A DNA stretch of 64,000 bases from CAYPGJ01 sp050174775 (GTDB lineage Bacteria > Planctomycetota > Phycisphaerae > Phycisphaerales > UBA1924): positions 248,001-312,000 of the forward strand of contig JBFXJP010000003.1 in the NCBI GenBank assembly GCA_050174775.1, read 5' to 3'. Under the pieces are notes generated by a model, which saw nothing but the letters and a program-made list of their open reading frames with translations, was not told where the DNA came from and searched no databases. Shown piece by piece: positions 7,854 to 17,039 of the stretch. Each line of letters begins with the position of its first letter. Position 1 is the first letter of the stretch. The position numbers and the translations under genes are program-made.

Positions 7854-8804
7854 TCAGGGAACGCAGCCGCACGCGGTCCCGAAGGCTGAGAGCGTGATGT
7901 TGAGGTCGGCGAAGTTGATGACGCCGTCGGCGTTGACGTCCGCTTCGTGGGCGGTGCTCCCGTTGGTCGTGCCGTACGCGCCGAGGATCAGGTTGAGGTC
8001 GTCGAAGCCGACCACGCCGTCACGGTCGGCGTCGCCCGCGCAGACGGGGCCTCTCGAATGGCCGGAGAGGACGAAGTTGTCGATGAACATCTCGTTGCCT
8101 GCCGTCGTGCTGACCTGCTCGAAGCGGATGCGGGAGTGCTCGCCCCCGGGCGTCGGAATGACGGACCGGCGCAGCTCGACCGGCGGCGAGCCGTCCATCG
8201 GGTCGAACGTCCAGATGAGCGTGCCGTCGCTCATCGTGCGCAGCTCGAGGCTGTACCAGGCGCCCAGCGGGACGGTCGCGTGCGTGTTGATGTACTGTGC
8301 GGGCGTCGCGACGGAGGAGCAGACGTCCGAGACGAAGAACGTGGTGTACAGCGCGGGGGGGCCGCCCGTGCCCGCGCAGTCGAACTCGATCTGCAGGCCG
8401 CCCCACGACGCCGAGGAGACGGCGAACCCGGCGCCGACGCTGTCGACGCGCATCGTGGAGAACGCCACGAGGCTCGGCGTGAACATCTCGGCGCGCAGCA
8501 CCGCATCGGTCGTTCCCTCGGCGAACACGCTGAACGGGAACGCGGATCGGAGCGCGATGTCCGCGCTGCTCGCCCCGGGGGTTGCCGACATCAGCAGGTC
8601 CGTCGTGCCGCCCGGGTGCGCCCGCACGAACCACCCGCCCGCCCACGACGGGCAGCCGGGGATGCGCGCCTGATTCGTGGCCGTGAGCCCGGGGGTGTAC
8701 GGATCGAATGTTTCCACGAGATGCACCGGAAGACCGCTCGGGTGCGCGATCACTCCCGCGGACGCGGTGACGACAATGACAAGAGCCACTCCGTACCGAC
8801 GCAT
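7854..8804 (-). CDS. Secreted jelly-roll-like protein with dockerin-like tail, paralogue
   Basis: The 316-residue protein starts at ATG 8804, with GGGAGA upstream, and has a signal peptide (MRRYG then a valine/alanine core). It parallels the neighbour at 6794: the same 'HLVETFDPYTPG' opening, a beta-rich central domain ending 'MFIDNFVLSG', and two dockerin-like repeats (DADRDGVVGFDDLN, DVNADGVINFADLN) ending ACGCVP. The paired cysteines at the very end are shared by both. The two are probably transcribed together, this one first, and arose by tandem duplication. The role is unknown; binding to a surface polymer is one possibility. Confidence 0.75.
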   Translation of the reverse strand: MRRYGVALVIVVTASAGVIAHPSGLPVHLVETFDPYTPGLTATNQARIPGCPSWAGGWFVRAHPGGTTDLLMSATPGASSADIALRSAFPFSVFAEGTTDAVLRAEMFTPSLVAFSTMRVDSVGAGFAVSSASWGGLQIEFDCAGTGGPPALYTTFFVSDVCSSVATPAQYINTHATVPLGAWYSLELRTMSDGTLIWTFDPMDGSPPVELRRSVIPTPGGEHSRIRFEQVSTTAGNEMFIDNFVLSGHSRGPVCAGDADRDGVVGFDDLNLILGAYGTTNGSTAHEADVNADGVINFADLNITLSAFGTACGCVP

Positions 8805-8943
8805 GGTTGATCTCCCGAGAAGGTTGTTCGAATCCGCACGCGTGTCCATACAACGCTCCGCGTGCCCGTGTCAGTGTACTGGCGGTCCCCCGAAAACCAT
8901 CGCGCCGACACGCAATACTTACTCAATGTAAGGTGCCTGTCCG

Positions 8944-10212
8944 ATGCCCACCCCCAACCTCCTCGACGAACTGAAGTGGCGGGGCCTGCTCCATCAGGCC
9001 ACCGACGAGCCCGCCCTGCGCGAGCACCTCAGCACGCCGCGCAACATCTACTGCGGCTTCGATCCCACGGCCGACTCCCTCACCATCGGCAACCTCGTGC
9101 CGATCATGCTGCTGCGCTTCGCGCAGCTCTGCGGACACAACCCCGTCGTGGTGGTAGGGGGGGCGACGGGCCTGATCGGGGATCCGTCGGGCAAGTCGGC
9201 CGAGCGGCAGTTGCGGACGCGCGAGGACATCGTGCACAACGTCAACGCGCAGCGGCCGATCTTCGCGCGCGTGCTGGGCGAGGGTGTGCCGATCCTCAAC
9301 AACCTCGACTGGACGGAGGGGCTTTCGTTCCTCGACGCGCTGCGCGACGTGGGCAAGCACTTCTCGGTCAACGTGATGATCCAGAAGGACTCGGTGCGCG
9401 ACCGCCTGCAGAACCGCGACCAGGGCATCTCGTACACCGAGTTCTCGTACCAGATCCTCCAGGCGTACGACTACCTCGTGCTGCGGCGCGAGCACGACGT
9501 CACGGTGCAGTGCGGCGGCTCGGACCAGTGGGGCAACATCGTGGCCGGTGCCGACCTCGTGCGCCGCGTGCTGAGCGAGACGGTGTACGCGTTCACGACC
9601 CCCCTCGTCACCAAGGCGGACGGCGGCAAGTTCGGCAAGACCGAGTCGGGCGCCGTGTGGCTCACCGCGCCGCGCACCTCCCCGTACGCCTTCTTCCAGT
9701 TCTGGCTGAACACGGACGACCGGGACCTCGATCGCTTCCTCAAGACGTTCACGACGTTCCCGCGCGAGCACGTCGAGCAACTGCTGGCGGATCACGCGAG
9801 CAACCCCGGCGCCCGGGCCGCGCACCGCGCGCTCGCCCAGCACGTAACCACCGTGCTCCACGGCCCCGAGGCGGCCGAGAAGGCCGACGCCGCGTCGCGA
9901 GCCCTCTTCTCCGGCGACATCGCGCACCTCGATCTCGCCACGCTCAACGAAGCGTTCGCGGCCGCGCCCGCCTCCACGCACGCGCGCAGCGACCTCGACA
10001 CCCCCGCGGCCTCGCTCGTCGAGCTGCTCGTCTCCACCGGCCTCGCCAAGAGCAAGCGCGAGGCGCGCGAGTTTCTCGCGGCCAACGCGGTGACCATCAA
10101 CGGCAGGCCCACGACGCCCGACCACACCCTGACGCCCGCCGACCTGCTCCATGATGAGGTCGCGCTGCTGCGCCGCGGCAAGAAGCACTGGCATCTGACG
10201 CGCTGGAGGTGA
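8944..10212 (+). CDS. tyrS: Tyrosine--tRNA ligase
   Basis: TyrS charges tRNA-Tyr with tyrosine in the cytoplasm using ATP. The 422-residue protein is the usual bacterial length. The class I signature region 'CGFDPTADSLTIGNL' (residues 37-51) holds the degenerate HIGH motif, and KFGKT at about residues 229-233 is the KMSKS-type loop. 'GGSDQWGNI' is the conserved tyrosine-binding segment. The C-terminal 65 residues ('ASLVELLVSTGLAKSKREAR') form an S4-type RNA-binding domain. Start ATG 8944 gives a complete N-terminal domain, although only a weak AAGGTG lies upstream. It is divergent from the secreted gene at 7854. Confidence 0.95.
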   Translation: MPTPNLLDELKWRGLLHQATDEPALREHLSTPRNIYCGFDPTADSLTIGNLVPIMLLRFAQLCGHNPVVVVGGATGLIGDPSGKSAERQLRTREDIVHNVNAQRPIFARVLGEGVPILNNLDWTEGLSFLDALRDVGKHFSVNVMIQKDSVRDRLQNRDQGISYTEFSYQILQAYDYLVLRREHDVTVQCGGSDQWGNIVAGADLVRRVLSETVYAFTTPLVTKADGGKFGKTESGAVWLTAPRTSPYAFFQFWLNTDDRDLDRFLKTFTTFPREHVEQLLADHASNPGARAAHRALAQHVTTVLHGPEAAEKADAASRALFSGDIAHLDLATLNEAFAAAPASTHARSDLDTPAASLVELLVSTGLAKSKREAREFLAANAVTINGRPTTPDHTLTPADLLHDEVALLRRGKKHWHLTRWR

Positions 10213-10387
10213 TAACCCCGCCGTTCAAACCGGTCCTTTTCGTCATTTTTCTCTTGGCCTCCCCCCAACCCGCGCGCACAATACCCGACAGAGGAGTGAG
10301 ATCGACCGTCCGCTGGGGCGAGAGAGCGTCCGACGCTCGTTGCGCGCCCAACCGCGCGCAGCGTCTTCCATATTCAGGAGACGCGAC

Positions 10388-10828
10388 ATGCCGAATGCAA
10401 GGGACATCCTCTCGACCAAGGCGCACCCCGCGCGCCTCATCTCCATCCTCGAATCCGCCACCGTCCTCGAGGCCTGCCGACGCATGAACGAGCATCACGT
10501 CGGCGCGCTCGTCGTCCTCGACGAGGCCGACGGGCTCAGCGGCCTCTTCAGCGAGCGCGACGTCCTGACGCGCGTGGTCGCGCCCGAGCGCAGCCCCGCC
10601 TCCACGCTCGTGCGCGACGTCATGACCACCGCGGTCATCGTCGCCGCGCCAGACACGCGCCTCCCCGAGCTCCGCGCGATCATGCGCGACAAGCGCGTCC
10701 GCCACATCCCCATCATGGACGAGGGCCACTGCCTGGGCCTCATCTCCATCGGCGACGTCAACGCCGCGGAGTCCGAGGACATGGCCCTCACCATCCGCTA
10801 CCTCGAGCAGTACATCACCCCGGCGTGA
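10388..10828 (+). CDS. Tandem CBS-domain protein
   Basis: The 146-residue protein consists of two CBS motifs and nothing else: 'VLEACRRMNEHHVGALVVLDE...GLFSERDV' (about residues 20-60) and 'LPELRAIMRDKRVRHIPIMDE...ISIGDV' (about 85-125). CBS pairs bind adenosine nucleotides or SAM and usually regulate partner proteins. The start is chosen at ATG 10388 because AGGAGA lies just upstream; an in-frame codon at 10340 has no such site. It is cytoplasmic and stands alone between tyrS and a convergent gene, so its partner cannot be deduced. Confidence 0.85.
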   Translation: MPNARDILSTKAHPARLISILESATVLEACRRMNEHHVGALVVLDEADGLSGLFSERDVLTRVVAPERSPASTLVRDVMTTAVIVAAPDTRLPELRAIMRDKRVRHIPIMDEGHCLGLISIGDVNAAESEDMALTIRYLEQYITPA

Positions 10829-10871
10829 TCGCCCACGCCCGTGCCCGACCGCGCCGGCGCCCCCAGCCCGC

Positions 10872-11204
10872 TCACGTCTTCTTCCGGGCCGGGTCGATCT
10901 CGCGCAGGTACGCCCACGAGTAGAGCCCCGTCTCGTGGCCGTCGTTGAACCGGATCCGCAGCGCATAGTTCCCGACCAGCTCGGCGCTCTCCGCGCGCAG
11001 CGGCGCCCCGCTCGACGCCCGCGCCGCGCTCGCCGGCAGCACCGTGAGCGGGTTGCGCGCCTGCTCCTCGCGCAGCTTGCGCATCTCTGCGCTCGGCGAC
11101 AGCTTCCGCAGCAGCCCCAGCGGATAGAACGACTCCGTCCCGTCCGCCCACTCCACCACGAGGCCTTCCTCTTTTTTCAGCTCCAGCCGTCTCGGCCCGT
11201 CCAT
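10872..11204 (-). CDS. DUF971 (gamma-BBH N-terminal-like) domain protein
   Basis: The 110-residue protein matches the DUF971 type: 'LELKKEEGLVVEWADG' near the N-terminus and 'GNYALRIRFNDGHETGLYSWAYLREID' near the end, the latter being the family hallmark. The same fold forms the N-terminal domain of gamma-butyrobetaine hydroxylase, and in bacteria it is often encoded near Mrp/ApbC iron-sulphur proteins, though not here. Ends in a basic RKKT. AAGGGG precedes the ATG. Probably cytoplasmic; function uncertain. Confidence 0.8.
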   Translation of the reverse strand: MDGPRRLELKKEEGLVVEWADGTESFYPLGLLRKLSPSAEMRKLREEQARNPLTVLPASAARASSGAPLRAESAELVGNYALRIRFNDGHETGLYSWAYLREIDPARKKT

Positions 11205-11316
11205 CGCCGCGAAACCCCTTCCCCGCCAACGCGTCTAAGCCCACCGCTACACTGTCACCCCAACCCGCCCCTGACGGGCAGACAAGCGTACCCCGACGAC
11301 GCCACGGAGACCCCGA

Positions 11317-12324
11317 ATGCTCACCCGATTCGCCCTCACTGCCATCGCCATCCTCGCCCCCTCCGTCGCGCACGCACTCACACCCGTCGCGCACGTCGAG
11401 ACCAAGGGCCACGGCGCCACCACCATGGTCCTCGTCCCAGGCTGGGCCTGCGACTGGACCGTCTGGGACGCCTTCATGGACCGCAACGCCGACCACTACA
11501 CCATGCACGCCCTCACCCTCCCAGGGTTTGGTGGCACCGCTTCTCCCCCCCTCGACCCCGAGGCCAAGGGCACGCCCTGGATCGACAACGCGGCCCACGC
11601 CGTCGGCGCATTCCTCGACTCCAAGAACCTCACCGACGTCGTCCTCGTCGGCCACTCCATGGGCGGCCACCTCGCCTACCGCGTCGCCATCGAGCACCCC
11701 GACCGCGTGGCCAAGGTCATCTCCATCGACGGCTTCCCGGCCTTCCCCATCGGCGGGCCCAAGTCCCAGTTCACCCCCGAGCAGCGCACCACCCTCGTCG
11801 ACTCCATGCTCGCCCCGCGGATGCGGGAACTCACCGACGAGCAGTGGGGGGGGCAGCAGAAGACCATGCTCAACTCGATGGTGACCGACCCCTCCAGGGC
11901 CGCGCAGCTTGCCGCGGTCTGTGCCACCACCGACAAGCAGACGGCCATCGAGTACTACCTGCAGCTGCTCAAGTCCGACGTCACGCCGCGCATGCCCGAG
12001 CTCAAGCAGCCCACCCTCGCCATCGCCGCGATCGACCCCTCCATGAACGTCACGGGCCAGGCCGACAACATGCGCATCATCTGGCGCCAGCAGGTCGAGT
12101 CCGCCCCGAACGCCAAGCTCGTCTTCTTCGAGGCCACGCGCCACTTCGTCATGGACGATCAGCCCGACGCGCTCGATGAGACCGTCTCGAACTTCCTCGC
12201 GGGCAAGCCCGTCCAGGACGTCGCCACGCCCCCGGCTCCCGTCATCGTGGCGCCCGCGACCGACGCCGCGCCCGCGGCCCCCGCCGCCAAAGACAAGCCC
12301 GAAGTCGAACCCAAGCCCCAGTGA
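11317..12324 (+). CDS. Exported alpha/beta-fold hydrolase
   Basis: The 335-residue protein begins with a signal peptide (MLTRF, then a hydrophobic core ending AHA). The hydrolase domain shows 'MVLVPGWACDWTVWD' (oxyanion strand), the nucleophile elbow 'VLVGHSMGGHLAYR' with Ser in GHSMG at about residues 111-115, and a late 'ATRHFVMDDQPD' with the probable catalytic His at about 283. The C-terminal 40 residues are proline/alanine-rich low complexity. Substrate is not predictable; esterase or lipase-like activity in the periplasm is the inference. Its stop overlaps the GTG start of pyrF by four bases. GGAG lies eight bases before the ATG. Confidence 0.8.
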   Translation: MLTRFALTAIAILAPSVAHALTPVAHVETKGHGATTMVLVPGWACDWTVWDAFMDRNADHYTMHALTLPGFGGTASPPLDPEAKGTPWIDNAAHAVGAFLDSKNLTDVVLVGHSMGGHLAYRVAIEHPDRVAKVISIDGFPAFPIGGPKSQFTPEQRTTLVDSMLAPRMRELTDEQWGGQQKTMLNSMVTDPSRAAQLAAVCATTDKQTAIEYYLQLLKSDVTPRMPELKQPTLAIAAIDPSMNVTGQADNMRIIWRQQVESAPNAKLVFFEATRHFVMDDQPDALDETVSNFLAGKPVQDVATPPAPVIVAPATDAAPAAPAAKDKPEVEPKPQ

Positions 12325-13211
12325 GCCCTCCCGCCCACTTCGCCGACGCGCTCCTCAACGCCATCGACGCCGCGGGCGCCCCCGTCTGCGTCGGGCTCGA
12401 CCCCGTCCTCGATCGTCTGCCCGCCGAACTCGCGCCGCGCGACGGCTCCCGAGAGAGCGCCGCGCGCGCCGTCCGTGACTTCTCCATTCACGTCCTCGAC
12501 GCCGTGGCCGGCGTCGTCCCGGCCGTGAAGCCCCAGTCCGCGTGCTACGAACGCTTCGGCGCCCCGGGCCTGGCCGCGCTCGAAGAAGTCTGCCGCGCCG
12601 CGCGCGATCGAAACCTCCTCGTCATCCTCGACGTCAAACGCGGGGACATCGGCGTCACCGCCGACCACTACGCCCACGCCGCGTTCAACCCGCACAACTG
12701 CAACGCCCACGCGGCCACCGTCTCCCCCTACCTCGGCCTCGACACCCTCGATCCCTGGCTCGCCCCCACCTACAGCGATCGCGGCCTCTTCGTCCTCGTC
12801 CGCACCTCCAACCCACACTCCGACCTGCTCCAATCCCTCCCCACCGGCCCCGACAACACCCCCTACGCGCATCACCTCGCCTCGCTCCTCGCACAACGCG
12901 CCGAACAACACCTCGGCGCACGCGGCTTCTCCTCCCTCGGCGCCGTGGTCGCCGCCACCAAGCCCCACGACGCCGCGGCCCTCCGCGCCCTCATGCCCAA
13001 GCAACTCTTCCTCGTGCCCGGCTTCGGCGCCCAGGGCGGTGACGCCGAGTCCGTCCGCAACCTCTTCCTCCCCTCAGGGCACGGCGCCCTCATCACAGCC
13101 TCGCGCTCCGTCCTCTACCCCACCACCCCCTCCGACGCCCAGTGGCGCAATTCCATCCGCTCCGCCGCGCAAGAATTCGCACACACCATCCGCAACGTCG
13201 CCTCACGCTGA
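12321..13211 (+). CDS. pyrF: Orotidine 5'-phosphate decarboxylase, type 2
   Basis: PyrF performs the last step of de novo UMP synthesis, converting OMP to UMP plus CO2. The 296 residues fit the longer type 2 subfamily. Visible motifs are 'PVCVGLDPVLDRLP' at the N-terminus, the catalytic 'VILDVKRGDIGVTADHY' (Asp/Lys/Asp network) at about residues 101-117, and 'FLVPGFGAQGGD' in the phosphate-binding region. The start is the GTG in the GTGA overlap with the upstream hydrolase stop, so translation is probably coupled although the two functions are unrelated. Confidence 0.92.
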   Translation: MSPPAHFADALLNAIDAAGAPVCVGLDPVLDRLPAELAPRDGSRESAARAVRDFSIHVLDAVAGVVPAVKPQSACYERFGAPGLAALEEVCRAARDRNLLVILDVKRGDIGVTADHYAHAAFNPHNCNAHAATVSPYLGLDTLDPWLAPTYSDRGLFVLVRTSNPHSDLLQSLPTGPDNTPYAHHLASLLAQRAEQHLGARGFSSLGAVVAATKPHDAAALRALMPKQLFLVPGFGAQGGDAESVRNLFLPSGHGALITASRSVLYPTTPSDAQWRNSIRSAAQEFAHTIRNVASR

Positions 13212-13272
13212 TCCCGCAAGGGCGCCGCGACCGATCCCCGGGGGCGCAGCGATTGCGTGAAGCGCACGCGAC

Positions 13273-14979
13273 ATGCGCAGATTCCCCCACAACACGCCCC
13301 CCCTCCTCGTGCTCCTCGCGCTCGGCGCGTCCGCGCCCGTCCAGGCCCGCCCCTTCTCCACCTACTGCCACTACGCCCCCCTCGCGCTCTCCCGACAGTC
13401 CACACCCATGGCAAACGCCATGGTCGCATCCGCGCTCTCGCGCCACGCGGACCTCTTTCTCGTCGGCGCCAGGGGTGATTCCACGCGCGGGCCCTTCGCC
13501 GGCGCCGCGCACTTCCTCCGACTCAACCCCACAACCGCGGCCCTCGCCACCGAATCCTCCGTCTTTGCCTCCGACCCCTTCGACAACGACCTCTTCGGCT
13601 TCGCGGTCGCGCTGAGCGCCGACGTCGCGGTCATCTCCGCCCCATTCGACGACGACTCCTACTCCTCCTCAGGCTCCGTCTACGTCTTCGCGTTCGATGG
13701 CGTCGCATGGAACCAGACGCAGAAGCTCGTCGCGCCCGACCCGGGCCCCTTCCACTACTTCGGCCAGGCCCTCGCCCTCGACGAGACCCACCTGCTCGTC
13801 GGCGCGCGCCAGGCCAACGGCAACGCGGCCAACTCGGGCGCCGTCTACGTCTTCACGCGCAACACGCCCGCAGCCACATTCACCTACACACACAAGCTCT
13901 CCCCCGCCGCCTCGGCCGCGGTCGACAACTTCGGCGCCGCCATCGCCCTCACCGCTGCCCACGCCCTCATCGGCGCGCCCCTGCGCGATGACAACTTCCC
14001 CAACTCAGGCGCCGCGTACATCTACAACCGAAACGGCCCGCCCGGAGCCCCCTTCGTCGAGCACGCCAAACTGCTCGCCGACAACCCCGCGACCGGCTCG
14101 AACTTCGGGCAGGCCGTCGCGCTCCAGGGCGACGTCGCCCTCATCGGCGCGCCCTCACACAACATCACAACACCAGCCCCCGCCAAACCCTTCGCCGGCT
14201 CGGCCTACATCTTCCAACGCAACGCCACCACCGACGCCTGGACCCTCCTCAAGCGCCTCGAATCCCTCGCCCCGCTCGCCAACGAGCGCATGGGCGCCTC
14301 CGTCGCGATCCGACTCGACAGCGGCGCGAACTATCTCCCCGCCGCTGCGATCGGCGCGCCCGGCGCCGTGGGCTCCTCCACCATCCCGGGCGCCGTCTAC
14401 GTCTTCTCCCTCAACCCCGCCAACTCTCTCTGGGAGCAGCGATGGAAACTCGTAGCCCCCACCGCAGCGAACAACGACACGCTCGCCGCCACCGTCGCGT
14501 TCTACGAGCACCTCGTCATCGCGGGCGCCCCGACCAACGACACACCCGCCTCCGAGGGCAGCCCGCTCAAGCCCGACGCGGGCGCCCTCTTCCCCTTCGA
14601 CCTTCGCCCCTCCATGGGACGCGTCGACGTCAACCACGACGGCATCGTCAACGCCGCCGACCTCGAGCTCGTCACCAACGACTTCAACTGGGAAGGCGCC
14701 AAGCGCGCCGACCTCGTCCCCGACCTCATCGTCAACTTCCTCGACCTCCTCCCCTTCCTCGACGCCTACGGCCAGACCGGAAGCAACATCCCCGCAGACT
14801 TCAACCGCGACGGCGTCGTCAACTTCCTCGACCTCGTCTACATGCTCAGCGCCTTTGCGCGACACCACTCCCACTACCTCGACCCGACCACCGCCACCGA
14901 CATCAACCAGAACGGCATCGTCGACCAGGCCGACCTCACCGCCGTCACCAACGAGCAGGGCCTCACCTGCTCGCAGTGA
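13273..14979 (+). CDS. Secreted FG-GAP repeat protein with dockerin-like tail
   Basis: The 568-residue protein has a signal peptide (MRRFPHNTPP, then LLVLLALGASAP). Residues about 40-450 are a series of roughly 60-residue repeats with 'FGFAVALSADVAVISAPFDDD' type cores followed by 'GSVYVF', the FG-GAP units that build integrin-like seven-bladed propellers. The last 110 residues carry EF-hand-like repeats (DVNHDGIVNAADLE, DFNRDGVVNFLDLV, DINQNGIVDQADLT), more than the usual pair, and include a shorter degenerate one. Exported; calcium binding is likely from the sequence. Function unknown, perhaps adhesive or structural. Confidence 0.8.
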   Translation: MRRFPHNTPPLLVLLALGASAPVQARPFSTYCHYAPLALSRQSTPMANAMVASALSRHADLFLVGARGDSTRGPFAGAAHFLRLNPTTAALATESSVFASDPFDNDLFGFAVALSADVAVISAPFDDDSYSSSGSVYVFAFDGVAWNQTQKLVAPDPGPFHYFGQALALDETHLLVGARQANGNAANSGAVYVFTRNTPAATFTYTHKLSPAASAAVDNFGAAIALTAAHALIGAPLRDDNFPNSGAAYIYNRNGPPGAPFVEHAKLLADNPATGSNFGQAVALQGDVALIGAPSHNITTPAPAKPFAGSAYIFQRNATTDAWTLLKRLESLAPLANERMGASVAIRLDSGANYLPAAAIGAPGAVGSSTIPGAVYVFSLNPANSLWEQRWKLVAPTAANNDTLAATVAFYEHLVIAGAPTNDTPASEGSPLKPDAGALFPFDLRPSMGRVDVNHDGIVNAADLELVTNDFNWEGAKRADLVPDLIVNFLDLLPFLDAYGQTGSNIPADFNRDGVVNFLDLVYMLSAFARHHSHYLDPTTATDINQNGIVDQADLTAVTNEQGLTCSQ

Positions 14980-15189
14980 GCGCAACACCCGCGCTCCCAC
15001 GCACGCGCCCCGAACATCCCGACGAGTGATTCCCCCTCATCACCCGCGCCGCCAGAGGCCCCTCCCTCGTCCGCGCGCGTGAATCCCCGCGCGAGCTTCC
15101 TTCCGCACTCGTCAGCGTGTACCCGTCGTGCAAGCGTCTCTCGCACACGAACTCACACCCCGCGCTCCCCCGCGCACCGGAGCAACGCC

Positions 15190-16779
15190 ATGACTCACCG
15201 AGCCGCGCTCGCGCACGCTCTCCTGCTCACAGCCCTCACCATCCCCGCGCACGCCGGGGCGCCCACACCCATCGAAGACCCCATCCCCGGCCCCATCCCC
15301 CAAGGCGCCTTCCACCTCAACCTCCAACCCATCGCCACCGGCCTCACCGCGCCCAACTGGGCCACGCACGCGCCCGGAGCTTCCCTCGCCGACTATCTCT
15401 TCGTCGTCGATCAGCCCGGCTCTCTCTGGGCCGTGCACCTCCCCACAGGCGCCAAGTCCGTCTTCCTCAACGTCGCGCCCCACCTCGTCCCCCTGGGCGT
15501 CTTCGGCCCCAACTCCTTCGACGAGCGCGGGTTCCTCGGCGCCGCGTTCCACCCCAACTACGCCGTCAACGGCCTCCTCTACACCTACACCTCCGAACCC
15601 GCGACGCCCTCTCCCGACTTCTCCACCATGCCCGAGGGCGTGGCGCCGAACCACCAGGCCGTGATCCGCGAGTGGCGCGTGGCATCACCCACATCCATCC
15701 CCGATGCCAACAACCCCGCTTCCCTTCCAGATCCAGCCTCCTCGCGCGTGCTCCTCCGCGTTGACGAGCCCCAGTTCAATCACAACGCCGGCTGCATCGC
15801 CTTCGGACCCGACGCCATGCTCTACATCGCGTTCGGCGACGGCGGCGGCGCCGACGATCGCGATGGTCAGTCCTTCATCGGCGTTCCCATCGTCGGGCAC
15901 GCCGAGGGCAACGGGCAGGACCCCTCCAACCCGCTCGGCTCCATCCTCCGCATCAACCCCCTCGCCAACTCCTCGTCCAACGGCCGCTACGGCATCCCCC
16001 TCGACAACCCCTTCACCGGCGAGAGCGCCGCCATCCCAGAGACCTACGCCTACGGCTTCCGCAACCCGTTCCGCTTCTCCTTCGACTTCAACACGCAGCG
16101 CCTCTACGTGGCGGACGTCGGACAGAACGACATCGAGGAAGTCGACATCGTCTTCCCCGGCGGCAACTACGGCTGGAACATGAAGGAAGGCTCCTTCTTC
16201 TTCGAGCACAACGGCAACGCGCCAGGCTTCGTGACGGACACCCCCAACCCCAACGCGCCCAACGACCTCATCGATCCCATCGCGCAGTACGACCACGACG
16301 AGGGCGTCGCCATCGTCGGCGGATTCGTCGCGCGCGGGAACCACGTCCCCGCCATCCACGGCCGCTACATCTTCGGTGAGTTCGCCAAGTCCTTCGCCAA
16401 CGACGGACGACTCTTCTACCTCAACCCCCCCGCGAACCCCCTCGCCACCACCACCATCTTCGAGATCAATCCCATCTCCGGCCCCTTCGGCCGCTCCCTC
16501 CTGGGCTTCGGCCAGGACGCGCGCGGCAACGTCTACGCCCTCGCCAACTCCACCGGCATCCCCTTCCCCAACTCCTCCGGCACACACACCGGCGTCGTCC
16601 TCCGATTCATCACCCTCCCCGGCGACGCCAACGCCGACGGCGCCGTCACCTTCACCGACCTCAACCTCGTCCTCTCCAACTTCGGCGCACGCGGCCTGGG
16701 CATCCGAGGCGACGTCAACGAAGACACCTCCGTTAACTTCCTCGACCTCAACCTCGTCCTCTCCCACCTCACGCCCTGA
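15190..16779 (+). CDS. Secreted PQQ-dependent sugar dehydrogenase-like protein with dockerin-like tail
   Basis: The 529-residue protein starts at ATG 15190, directly ahead of a signal peptide (MTHRAAL, hydrophobic core ending AHA). The body matches the soluble glucose/sorbosone dehydrogenase propeller: 'GFLGAAFHPNY', 'NHNAGCIAFGPDAMLYIAFG', 'ETYAYGFRNPFRFSFD' and 'VGQNDIEEVDIV' are its hallmark blades. Family members oxidise aldose sugars with PQQ in the periplasm or outside the cell. The C-terminus holds two repeats (DANADGAVTFTDLN, DVNEDTSVNFLDLN) of dockerin type. A strong terminator follows at 16840. Substrate and actual PQQ use remain unproven. Confidence 0.85.
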   Translation: MTHRAALAHALLLTALTIPAHAGAPTPIEDPIPGPIPQGAFHLNLQPIATGLTAPNWATHAPGASLADYLFVVDQPGSLWAVHLPTGAKSVFLNVAPHLVPLGVFGPNSFDERGFLGAAFHPNYAVNGLLYTYTSEPATPSPDFSTMPEGVAPNHQAVIREWRVASPTSIPDANNPASLPDPASSRVLLRVDEPQFNHNAGCIAFGPDAMLYIAFGDGGGADDRDGQSFIGVPIVGHAEGNGQDPSNPLGSILRINPLANSSSNGRYGIPLDNPFTGESAAIPETYAYGFRNPFRFSFDFNTQRLYVADVGQNDIEEVDIVFPGGNYGWNMKEGSFFFEHNGNAPGFVTDTPNPNAPNDLIDPIAQYDHDEGVAIVGGFVARGNHVPAIHGRYIFGEFAKSFANDGRLFYLNPPANPLATTTIFEINPISGPFGRSLLGFGQDARGNVYALANSTGIPFPNSSGTHTGVVLRFITLPGDANADGAVTFTDLNLVLSNFGARGLGIRGDVNEDTSVNFLDLNLVLSHLTP

Positions 16780-16839
16780 TTTTCCCTCTCCTGCTCCTCA
16801 CCCTCGCGCACACGGATCTCACCGCGAGGGGGGACGCAC

Positions 16840-16876
16840 ACCGCCGCGAGACCTCATCGCCCCGCGGCGGTTTTTT
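16840..16876 (+). terminator. Rho-independent terminator after the sugar dehydrogenase gene
   Basis: A 9-bp perfect stem ACCGCCGCG/CGCGGCGGT with a 14-base loop, followed by TTTTTT. Confidence 0.85.
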
Positions 16877-16916
16877 CACCCCCGCAACTTCCCCTCCCCC
16901 TTTTCCAAACAGGGGC

Positions 16917-16945
16917 TTGGTTTCCCCGACCCTATCCGCTATCCT
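16917..16945 (+). promoter_or_regulatory. Sigma70-type promoter for the gene at 17040
   Basis: TTGGTT at 16917-16922, 17-base spacer, TATCCT at 16940-16945. The -10 box is identical to that of the promoter at 2562. It lies about 95 bp before the start codon. Confidence 0.55.
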
Positions 16946-17039
16946 CCCCCTCAATAGGCGGCTCGCGCGACCGTCGCGCACATGCCCACCCCGATGCGCC
17001 CGCATATGCCAAGGCGCCCCAGTGAGGAGAGGTTTTCAG

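Noticed and set aside
8825..8850. T-loop-like GTTCGAATCC suggesting a tRNA
   Set aside because: No acceptor, D or anticodon stem can be built around it, and it falls in the leader of the gene at 7854.
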